From positions 4,573 to 68,572 of the forward strand of contig CAJUQD010000009.1 of the NCBI GenBank assembly GCA_910588105.1: a stretch of 64,000 nt of DNA, in the 5' to 3' direction. This stretch comes from an uncultured Oscillospiraceae bacterium (lineage in GTDB: Bacteria; Bacillota; Clostridia; Oscillospirales; Oscillospiraceae). Below are positions 1 through 6,334 of the stretch, in pieces. Below the pieces are notes generated by a model, which was not told the origin of the DNA, searched no databases, and worked only from the letters and a program-made list of their open reading frames with translations. Every line of letters begins with the position of its first letter. Positions within the stretch are counted from its first letter, which is position 1. The translations under genes and the position numbers were made by a program.

Positions 1-13
1 TTGACACCTCCTT
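1..13 (-). promoter_or_regulatory. Ribosome binding site of a gene starting just left of the window
   Basis: Read on the minus strand, positions 13 down to 7 give AAGGAGG, followed by six bases to the window edge. A start codon is therefore expected immediately outside the window. The gene to the right is yceD, whose usual downstream partner is rpmF (ribosomal protein L32), so rpmF is the likely owner. That identity is inferred from conserved gene order and cannot be seen here. Confidence 0.6.
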
Positions 14-40
14 ATTGGTCAATGTCCGCGGACATAAGGA

Positions 41-553
41 CTACTGCTCCGGCTCCTCTGGCTCCAACAGCTGGGCCAGCACGGCCAGCCTCGGGTCAGT
101 CTCCCGTTTGCAACGGCATTTCTCCAAATTCAAATCCACGCCACAACCGGGACAAAGCCCCTTGCAATCCTGGGAACAGAGGTTTTTTGTGTCCATCTCG
201 AGGAGAAATACCTCCTGCATTAGCCCGTCCAGCTCCAGTTCACCCTCCCGGTTCAGCTCTACGATGTCATCGCTTTCCCCGTTAGCCAACTCAAACGCTA
301 ACAAGGTTTGGCAATCCAGCGACTTTCTTCGCTGAAATGGTTTGGCACACCGATCGCAGGTGAGGGAAAGCACTGTGTCCAACCGGGCCTTCAGCTCCAG
401 GGCGCCTGCCCGGTTACTCACCTGCCCTTTTACACAAATGGGCTGAGCAAAGGGCTTGGCCCCGTTCCACTCCATATGGGACAAGTCCATCTGGAGGGCA
501 AATGGGAGCACCTCGCCGGGCTGTTGGGCTAAAGGCTTTAAATCCAGTTTCAT
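41..553 (-). CDS. yceD: YceD family protein (DUF177)
   Basis: This 170-residue protein belongs to the YceD/DUF177 family, normally encoded just before rpmF and linked to ribosomal RNA or ribosome metabolism; its biochemical role is not settled. Visible features are two cysteine pairs: a CDRC motif near residue 67, and a C-terminal cysteine cluster (CSQDCKGLCPGCG, then CRC) that looks able to bind zinc. The length is normal for the family. A perfect SigA promoter lies 30 to 58 bp upstream of the start, and the RBS of the next gene begins 28 bp after the stop, so the two are probably co-transcribed. Confidence 0.88.
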   Translation of the reverse strand: MKLDLKPLAQQPGEVLPFALQMDLSHMEWNGAKPFAQPICVKGQVSNRAGALELKARLDTVLSLTCDRCAKPFQRRKSLDCQTLLAFELANGESDDIVELNREGELELDGLMQEVFLLEMDTKNLCSQDCKGLCPGCGVDLNLEKCRCKRETDPRLAVLAQLLEPEEPEQ

Positions 554-582
554 GGCACACCTCGCATAATGGCACGACTGGT

Positions 583-611
583 ATTATACTAGACCTAGCC
601 GGAAATGTCAA
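583..611 (-). promoter_or_regulatory. SigA promoter of yceD
   Basis: On the minus strand this reads TTGACA (606-611), a 17-nt spacer, then TATAAT (583-588). Both hexamers match the housekeeping consensus exactly. It points into yceD, whose start codon is about 30 bp downstream of the -10 box. Confidence 0.9.
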
Positions 612-661
612 ACATTTTCCGCAATATTTTGTGGTTTTTTTCGGGATCCACGCTTCCCGCT

Positions 662-827
662 CTAAGAGCCTGTTTCATATTCCGAAGAATGTCAGTTGAC
701 GAGGGATTTTCCCGTTAGGCGAGGCGGGATTTCGCAGGAATCACTGTGTTATTTCAAGAAATCCCAACGAAGTATGGCGTGGAAAGATCCGGCAAATGGC
801 GTTTTGAGAGTTTTAAACAGGCGCTAA
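662..827. mobile_element. 158-bp MITE-like element with CTAA target duplication
   Basis: A non-coding element (666-823) begins with GAGCCTGTTT and ends with AAACAGGCG, imperfect terminal inverted repeats. It is flanked on both sides by CTAA (662-665 and 824-827), which fits the 4-bp YTAR target duplication of IS5-group elements. It contains no transposase. The same GAGCCTGTTT end, followed by AAAA as in the reverse complement of the right end here, occurs at 63949 at the edge of an IS transposase. The element is probably an internally deleted derivative moved by such an IS. It lies in the 360-bp gap between yceD and the aminotransferase; the rest of that gap (825-912) shows no clear gene. Confidence 0.6.
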
Positions 828-912
828 GCAAGCCAAATGTTCATGGCCTATTGCCAGATCAGGCTCTATTTGCAGCCTTGCTACTGTCTCTGCATGCCGG
901 CACACCAGCGAG

Positions 913-2103
913 CTAGCCCATCAAGAACCCCTCCAGCCGGTCCATTCCCCTTTTGATGGTCTCTAAGCTGGCGGCATAGGACCAGCGCAAAAAATTTGGC
1001 GCCCCAAACCCGCTGCCAGGCACTGCGGCCACCAAGCCGTGCCTTAAAAGCGCAGAAGCGAAGTCAAAATCGCTGCGGATAAGCTCCCCATGGAAGGTCC
1101 GGCCCAGCTGCTGCTCAATATTCATCATGATATAAAACGCGCCCTCCGGCATAAGGCAGCTCACACCGTCCATAGCGTTTACCCGCGCCACCATATAATT
1201 CCGGCGCTCTTCGAAGGCGCGGCGCATTTCCTCCACGCAATCCTGGGAACCGGTGAGCGCGGCCACCGATGCAGCCTGGGACACAGAGCTGGGAGAGCCG
1301 GTGGAGTGGCTGAGGAAATTGCCCATCACCTTGGCAATTTCCCTGTTGGACAATAAATAGCCAATCCGCCAGCCGGTCATGGCGTAGGATTTGGACACGC
1401 CGTTGATAAGGATGGTCCGCTCCTTCACATCCTCTCCCAAAGACGCAAAGGAAACGCACTTCGCCCCACCGTACAGCAGCCCATAATAGATTTCATCGCA
1501 GATGACATATATATCCTTCTCCACACATACACGGGCAATGGCTTCAAGCTCCCCTTTGGAGTAGACCATGCCGGTAGGATTGCCCGGGTTGTTGAGAATA
1601 AGGGCCTTGGTCTTAGAGGTAATGGCCGCAGACAGCTGCCCGGCCGTTATTTTGAATCCAGCACACTCCGGGGCAGTGACCAGCACCGGTTCCCCCCCCG
1701 CCATTTTGATGAGCTCCAGATAGCTCACCCAAAAGGGGGCTGGCAGGATCACCTCATCGCCGGGATCCACCAGCGCCCGCAGTGCGATATACACGCAGTG
1801 CTTGGCTCCACTGGTCACCACTACCTGGGAGGGCTCATAGTCCAACCCACAGTCCTCTCTCATGCGCCGGCATACTGCCTGCTTCAGCTCCATCGTGCCG
1901 GAGGCCGGGGTATAGCGGGTTACATTGCCGGCGATGGCCCGCTCCGCCGCTGCCTTGATATGGGCCGGAGTATTGAAATCCGGCTCTCCGGCGGCGAAGC
2001 TCGCCACATCCACGCCGTCGGCTTTCATCTGCTTGGCCAACACATCAACGGCCATGGTGCTGGACACCTGCACGGCAGACGCGATTCGGGCAATCTTTTT
2101 CAA
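913..2103 (-). CDS. Pyridoxal-phosphate-dependent class I aminotransferase (aspartate aminotransferase-like)
   Basis: This 396-residue fold-type I aminotransferase most resembles the AspC/PatA group that transfers the amino group of aspartate or aromatic amino acids to 2-oxoglutarate; the substrate cannot be fixed by eye. Visible motifs are NNPGNPTG near residue 170, the PLP-binding lysine in SKSYAMTGWRIGY near residue 240, and the substrate-binding arginine in NFLRWSYA near the C terminus. The start chosen is a TTG (2101-2103) preceded by GGAGGG. The gene stands alone behind a SigA promoter whose -35 box is embedded in a 12-bp inverted repeat, which suggests dedicated transcriptional control. 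Confidence 0.9.
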   Translation of the reverse strand: MKKIARIASAVQVSSTMAVDVLAKQMKADGVDVASFAAGEPDFNTPAHIKAAAERAIAGNVTRYTPASGTMELKQAVCRRMREDCGLDYEPSQVVVTSGAKHCVYIALRALVDPGDEVILPAPFWVSYLELIKMAGGEPVLVTAPECAGFKITAGQLSAAITSKTKALILNNPGNPTGMVYSKGELEAIARVCVEKDIYVICDEIYYGLLYGGAKCVSFASLGEDVKERTILINGVSKSYAMTGWRIGYLLSNREIAKVMGNFLSHSTGSPSSVSQAASVAALTGSQDCVEEMRRAFEERRNYMVARVNAMDGVSCLMPEGAFYIMMNIEQQLGRTFHGELIRSDFDFASALLRHGLVAAVPGSGFGAPNFLRWSYAASLETIKRGMDRLEGFLMG

Positions 2104-2133
2104 AGGAATCCCTCCAATTATTGTCTAGCGCAT

Positions 2134-2162
2134 ATTATATTCTTCACCTTGCAAAAATGCAA
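2134..2162 (-). promoter_or_regulatory. SigA promoter of the aminotransferase gene
   Basis: On the minus strand TTGCAT (2157-2162) and TATAAT (2134-2139) are separated by exactly 17 nt. The -35 box overlaps the inner end of one arm of the inverted repeat at 2149-2195. Confidence 0.85.
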
Positions 2163-2195
2163 GTACATTTCGATATGTTATTAGCATTTTTGCAA
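2149..2195. promoter_or_regulatory. 12-bp inverted repeat overlapping the aminotransferase promoter (putative operator)
   Basis: TTGCAAAAATGC at 2149-2160 is repeated perfectly as GCATTTTTGCAA at 2184-2195, with a 23-nt spacer and a centre-to-centre distance of 35 bp. One arm covers the -35 box and part of the spacer. This is what a dimeric repressor or activator site would look like; the regulator is not identified. Confidence 0.6.
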
Positions 2196-2225
2196 TCTTT
2201 GTACTCAATTGATGCAGAATTGGCA

Positions 2226-2264
2226 TGAAACCTCCCCGTCTGGCTACCAGACGGGGAGGTTTCA
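2226..2264. terminator. Perfect 18-bp hairpin between coaX and the aminotransferase
   Basis: Positions 2226-2243 and 2247-2264 are perfectly complementary around a 3-nt loop. The hairpin begins 2 bp past the coaX stop on the minus strand, so it most likely ends the coaX transcript. T-tracts are short. Confidence 0.75.
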
Positions 2265-2266
2265 TT

Positions 2267-3040
2267 TCACCGGCGGGTGTTCTTTCGATAGAGATGGTAC
2301 AGGCCTTTTACCAGCAGGTCGTGGTCGTATCTGATCTCCCTTCTGCAAAGCCGGTACAGGGCAGGGACACGGCCCCCTGTGGCCACCACTGTGGCGGCCG
2401 GGCTTCCCGCCGCCGCCTCCAGGGACTCTATCACCCGGTCAAAGGCGCCGCTATAGCCATACAAAACCCCCGCCCGCATGGCATCTACCGTATTGCGCCC
2501 CAAAGGCGTATCCACTTGCGCCATAGAAATCTGCGGAAGCTGGGCCCCATTCCGAGACAAGGCCTCCAGGGCAATGTCCACACCGGGCATGATGGCGCAG
2601 CCCTCAAAGGTGTTGGCGCTCATGTAAGAGAAGGTAACCGCAGTGCGGGAGTTGATGACAATGGCAGGAGTCGGATAAAGAACCGAGACTGCCACGGCGG
2701 AGGCCACAATATCGCTGCCCAGCTGGTTGTGAATTTCCGCCTTGATATTCAGCCCCGTTTTCAGCCCTGGCCCCACAACCAAGGGAGGCTTGCCAGTAAG
2801 CCTTCGGAGGGTACGAATATATGTGCCGGTGACAGGGGGCACCACGCTGGACAAAATGGCCCCATCCACTCCGCTCAGCTCTGCTTGGTAGAGGTGAAAC
2901 ACCCCTATCAGGTCAATGGCGCAGCGGTCATCGGTCATTTTGGAGTCAGTCTCCAGTTCCGACTGGAAGGACGGCATTCCCTCCCCGTTAAACAGTGCGA
3001 TGGTGGTACGGATATTGCCAATGTCAATGGCCAAAATCAT
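2267..3040 (-). CDS. coaX: Type III pantothenate kinase-like protein with altered active-site motifs
   Basis: This 257-residue protein has the CoaX fold signature: DIGN at residues 6-9, and GRNTVDAMRAGV late in the protein, a close match to the family's GxNTVxxMxxG segment. CoaX phosphorylates pantothenate in the first step of coenzyme A synthesis. Two core motifs are changed. The usual G-x-D-R segment reads GSDI (Asp110 kept, Arg replaced by Ile111), and the D-F-G-T-A-T-T segment reads NSRTAVT (Asp replaced by Asn130, Gly by Arg132). It may therefore be a weak enzyme or a non-catalytic paralogue. The ATG at 3038-3040 was chosen because it begins the conserved MILAIDIGN and has GGGAGAAGG upstream. 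Confidence 0.8.
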   Translation of the reverse strand: MILAIDIGNIRTTIALFNGEGMPSFQSELETDSKMTDDRCAIDLIGVFHLYQAELSGVDGAILSSVVPPVTGTYIRTLRRLTGKPPLVVGPGLKTGLNIKAEIHNQLGSDIVASAVAVSVLYPTPAIVINSRTAVTFSYMSANTFEGCAIMPGVDIALEALSRNGAQLPQISMAQVDTPLGRNTVDAMRAGVLYGYSGAFDRVIESLEAAAGSPAATVVATGGRVPALYRLCRREIRYDHDLLVKGLYHLYRKNTRR

Positions 3041-3159
3041 GTCCTTCTCCCCTTTCCGCCTTTTATTATACACTGATTTATCCATTCTGTCACCTGGCAA
3101 AAAACAGAGGTGGGATATTCTTTCATACTGTCCATACAGGCAGCCGTGCATAACGCAAT

Positions 3160-3186
3160 GGGCGGCGCGGTAAAACCGCGCCGCCC
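3160..3186. repeat. GC-rich perfect hairpin between the SPOCS gene and coaX
   Basis: A 12-bp perfect stem (3160-3171 with 3175-3186) closes a 3-nt loop. It lies after the stop codon of the SPOCS gene but has no clear T-tract on either strand. It may slow or end transcription, or may be only an RNA-stabilising structure. Confidence 0.5.
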
Positions 3187-3229
3187 TATTCCCAGGCAGA
3201 ATACTCTGATTATACTTCTAGATACCCCG

Positions 3230-4741
3230 TCAGGTTCTTCTGGCCGGGATGAGCAGCAGCGTGCCCGCCTCCGCCTCTTCTCCGGGCAGAGTGTTGGCGC
3301 AGCGGATATCGTCCACTGTGGAGCCACAGGCTTTTGCGATATCCCACAGCGCCTCCCCCCGCTCCACCCGGCGGATAACCACCGACGGCCTGGGGCCCTT
3401 CTCTTTCACCTCGCTGGGCTTCACATCGGTGACACAGGCCGCCTGCTCTTCCCGGGTGATGGTCCAGGAAAACTCCGCTTCGAAACGTACTTCCAGTCCG
3501 CCGGTGACAGGAACGGCAGTGGCCTCCCCCACTGTCCGGCATCGGCAGGCACACTCGCAGCCTTCCGGCAAATCCACCCGGCAGGTGACAGGAATTTCCG
3601 TCTCCACACCGCAAAGGGCGTCGTCCTCGCTGAGATAGACCGTGCAGGCATTCACCTGTGCCGTGAACTCCATGCCTCCCTCTGCCGGGGCTCCCGCCAA
3701 AGAGGACACGGCAGCGGCGCAGTCCAGCACCTGTTTGGCCGGAATGCCCGATTCACAAAGTTTCCTGCCCAGCTCCCGTCTGGCAGACCGCTCTGCCAGG
3801 GTACACAATCGGACGGGAGATCGCTCCACGTCGATGGGTGTACCCACGCAATAGGCGTCGCTGATAAGTTCCACATTCCGGCGCTCCCAGACTGCCGCCT
3901 GGGCCAACAGCTCCAGAGCGGCCTCCAGCTCCCCTTCACGGGCACGGCAATCCGCATTTTTCAGCGTTACCGTTACCTCGGGCTCCGCCTCGTCGGGCAC
4001 TTCGCCAATGTCCAGGATCTGGGAGTACGGAAGTTCAAACCTGGCCTGGTAAACACCCTCCCCGGAGCGGTATATTGTCGAGAGCTGCACGTCCCCCTTG
4101 AGCACCAGCTTTTTGCCGATGAACTTGGCGTCCGCTGTCCCCAGCTCCGCCCGGCAGGCAAGCAGCTCCTCGATCTCCGGGCGGGAGGCCGGGGGACGGA
4201 GCACGTCAGAAAATGCAAAGGTTTTTTCCGTCACGCTTGGTATCACGCAGCATTTTCTCGTCCTAATCAGCTTTTGCACCCCGTCGTCCACACCCCCTGT
4301 CAGGTCTGCGGACAGCTCCCGGCACTCCTTTTCATAGGCTGCCGCCCACACCGATACATTTACACGCACCAGAATTTTCCTGGGATTAATGGTGCGGGCA
4401 TCCGCCGATGGAGCTTGCAGATCGGCCAGCACCGGGCATCCGGCGTGGAATCTGGGATCGTCCCGAATGCACTGAATGGGGATTGCCACCTCCAATGCCC
4501 GGGCCAACTCCTCTCCCTCGGGTATGTACAGCACCGTCACCTTTGCCGTTCCATTGAGGCGGAGCGTCCCTTCCCCCAATTCCTTATCCTTGAGAAAAAC
4601 TTTGGCCGATGCCGACACAATACGGGCAATGTCCGGGCAAGCGTCGGGCACGATGCTCTCCAGCGTCTCCTCCTGGTTGAACATCATCTGCGCCGCGCTG
4701 CGGTAGCCTTCCAGCGTGACGCGATGCAGATCCATATTCAT
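3230..4741 (-). CDS. SPOCS-domain and LysM protein (DUF3794), spore envelope
   Basis: This 503-residue protein carries SPOCS/DUF3794 modules and a C-terminal LysM domain (about residues 452-503; VERGEALWDIAKACGSTVDDI, ending LLLIPARRT). SPOCS domains occur in spore coat morphogenetic proteins such as SpoVID and in spore-associated proteins of clostridia; LysM binds peptidoglycan. At least two SPOCS copies can be recognised, around residues 30-130 and 165-255, with a third divergent one around 320-420. There is no signal peptide, as expected for a protein assembled from the mother cell. The start at 4741 has GGGAGAGGAAG upstream, and a SigE-like promoter lies 33-61 bp upstream. Confidence 0.85.
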   Translation of the reverse strand: MNMDLHRVTLEGYRSAAQMMFNQEETLESIVPDACPDIARIVSASAKVFLKDKELGEGTLRLNGTAKVTVLYIPEGEELARALEVAIPIQCIRDDPRFHAGCPVLADLQAPSADARTINPRKILVRVNVSVWAAAYEKECRELSADLTGGVDDGVQKLIRTRKCCVIPSVTEKTFAFSDVLRPPASRPEIEELLACRAELGTADAKFIGKKLVLKGDVQLSTIYRSGEGVYQARFELPYSQILDIGEVPDEAEPEVTVTLKNADCRAREGELEAALELLAQAAVWERRNVELISDAYCVGTPIDVERSPVRLCTLAERSARRELGRKLCESGIPAKQVLDCAAAVSSLAGAPAEGGMEFTAQVNACTVYLSEDDALCGVETEIPVTCRVDLPEGCECACRCRTVGEATAVPVTGGLEVRFEAEFSWTITREEQAACVTDVKPSEVKEKGPRPSVVIRRVERGEALWDIAKACGSTVDDIRCANTLPGEEAEAGTLLLIPARRT

Positions 4742-4773
4742 GACTTCCTCTCCCTTACACGTATTCTGTGCCT

Positions 4774-4802
4774 ACTATATGAGAAAGCCGACCCGGATAT
4801 TC
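4774..4802 (-). promoter_or_regulatory. SigE-like promoter of the SPOCS/LysM gene
   Basis: On the minus strand GAATATC (4796-4802) is followed by 14 nt and CATATAGT (4774-4781). This is close to the SigE consensus of KMATATT, 14-15 nt, CATACAMT. It fits early mother-cell expression of a SPOCS protein. The remaining sequence up to the small ORF at 5147 (about 340 bp) shows no convincing gene. Confidence 0.6.
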
Positions 4803-5146
4803 TTGTGTCGTAGATTCCCCTCCCTCACTCCATACGGAAAATTTTGCGCATCAGGCCGCACAGCGCTTTTGGAAATTTTACTACCATGACCCGCATGAAA
4901 CCGCCCCCCCCTCTCTCGCTGCCGATGATAATCCAGCATATGTGAAGGGGGGCTGTCCTGTTCATTCATTTTGTGCGAAAAATTTTGCGTCTGAGCTGTT
5001 AAATTGAAAGATTCTTGACCGCCTTCTTCTTCGATTTTATTTTTTGCACAGAAAAAGAGACTCGAATTTGGTAATGTTGTCTAGTCTGGCCCTTCCATTT
5101 TACACTCTACTATAGTATACTAACCCACGAAAGGAGGCGGTACACC

Positions 5147-5254
5147 ATGCTTGACAGCAATGCCCTCATGGAGCTGCAAGAACGTAGCGGCGGGAATAGC
5201 CGCGAGATGGACGTCTTTTGCTACATGGCCTACTATCCTTACCTGAACGCCTGA
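5147..5254 (+). CDS. Solitary small ORF, 35 residues, function unknown
   Basis: An ATG at 5147-5149 is preceded by AAAGGAGG at 5130-5137, an almost ideal Shine-Dalgarno sequence with 9-nt spacing. The ORF runs 35 codons to a TGA at 5252-5254. The peptide is polar at the start and aromatic at the end, finishing CYMAYYPYLNA. An AT-rich TATAGTATACT lies at 5111-5121 as a possible -10 region, but no convincing -35 was found. A strong terminator follows at 5343. The ORF is opposite in direction to all nearby genes, which argues against it being a shadow. I do not recognise the family. Confidence 0.6.
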   Translation: MLDSNALMELQERSGGNSREMDVFCYMAYYPYLNA

Positions 5255-5342
5255 CAGGGTTTGGTCGATCAGCACAACTGACTGAGGCGCAAAAACCGGG
5301 CAGATTCCACCAAAAGTCCGCTTTTAATACAATAGAATAAAG

Positions 5343-5385
5343 AAATTCGCCCCTCTGAGCCAGCTCAGAGGGGCGAATTTTTATA
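5343..5385. terminator. Bidirectional terminator between the small ORF and rsgA
   Basis: A perfect 17-bp stem (5343-5359 with 5364-5380) closes a 4-nt loop, with a T-rich tract to its right. It can end both the plus-strand small-ORF transcript and the long minus-strand operon that finishes with rsgA. Confidence 0.9.
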
Positions 5386-5434
5386 TTTTCCACCTTGCCG
5401 GTGATAATTTTACTTACGAGTCTTCGCACCCCAG

Positions 5435-6334
5435 TTATTGCTCCAGTTTCTTATTTTTTGCCAACTTCCAATCTGGGAACTCCTTGGCCTGTTCATATAA
5501 GCGAACATAGCTGTTATGGCGGCTGGGAAAAATTCTCCCCGCCTCCACAGCCGCCCGCACGGCGCATCCCCGCTCCTTCACATGGGCGCACCCCTGAAAC
5601 CGGCAGACATCCAGATAGGGTGCAAACTCCCGGAACGCGGCAGCCAGCTTTTCTTTTGGAACGGCTTCCATCTGATCTGCATCGAAGGAGGAAAAACCCG
5701 GCGTATCCGCCACCAATCCCCCTGCCACGGAAAAAAGCTCCACATGGCGGGTGGTGTGTCTGCCCCGGCCCAGCTTTTCGCTGACCCCGCCCACCTCCAG
5801 CCCAAAGCCTGGCTGGATGGCATTCAAAAGGCTGGATTTCCCCACCCCTGAATTTCCTGTAAAGGCAGATACCTTTTCGGTAATTGCAGCGGTCAGCTCA
5901 TCTAACCCCTCCCCCGTTTCCGCACTCACCTGAAGCGCAGTGAATCCCGCGCTACGGTACAGCCCCATTAGCTCATCCGCCTGCTTCAAATCGCACTTGT
6001 TAAAGACAATGAGGGGTTCGCAGCCCTTCCACTCCGCTATGGCAGCCATGCGGTCTATGAGGAACGGGTCAGTGACCGGCACGGCCTCAGAGCACACAAT
6101 CACCATCTGGTCGATATTGGCTACAGCGGGGCGCTGAAACTGGTTTTTCCGGGGGCAGACTGCGTCCACCATCCCTGTCCCCTCTTCGGTGAGGGTGATA
6201 TCCACCCAATCTCCTACCAGCGGGGTAATTCTCTGGTGGCGCAGCTTGCCCCGCCCCCGGCAGGGTATATCCCGTCCAGTCCCTGCGTCCACGTAGTAAA
6301 ATCCGCTCAGGGCTTTGATAATCCGTCCTGTCAT
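5435..6334 (-). CDS. rsgA: Ribosome small-subunit-dependent GTPase A
   Basis: RsgA (YjeQ) is a GTPase that acts late in 30S subunit maturation. The 299-residue protein has an N-terminal OB fold and the family's circularly permuted GTPase motifs: NKCD (G4) near 117, GNSGVGKSSLLNAI (G1) near 160, and DTPGFSSF (G3) near 212. It ends with the zinc-binding segment C-x5-C-x-H-x5-C near 240. It is the last gene of the long operon that starts at cdaA and overlaps the kinase gene upstream by four bases. Confidence 0.96.
   Translation of the reverse strand: MTGRIIKALSGFYYVDAGTGRDIPCRGRGKLRHQRITPLVGDWVDITLTEEGTGMVDAVCPRKNQFQRPAVANIDQMVIVCSEAVPVTDPFLIDRMAAIAEWKGCEPLIVFNKCDLKQADELMGLYRSAGFTALQVSAETGEGLDELTAAITEKVSAFTGNSGVGKSSLLNAIQPGFGLEVGGVSEKLGRGRHTTRHVELFSVAGGLVADTPGFSSFDADQMEAVPKEKLAAAFREFAPYLDVCRFQGCAHVKERGCAVRAAVEAGRIFPSRHNSYVRLYEQAKEFPDWKLAKNKKLEQ

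Noticed and set aside
825..905. Possible remnant of a transposase C terminus
   Set aside because: Some codons resemble IS5-type endings, but no frame gives a convincing match, so it was not listed as a feature.
3110..4813. 567-codon open frame on the plus strand
   Set aside because: It is antisense to the SPOCS/LysM gene, has no recognisable domain or RBS, and is explained by high GC content.
4775..4969. 64-codon minus-strand ORF upstream of the SPOCS gene
   Set aside because: It has no RBS, an unusual composition, and overlaps the SigE-like promoter.
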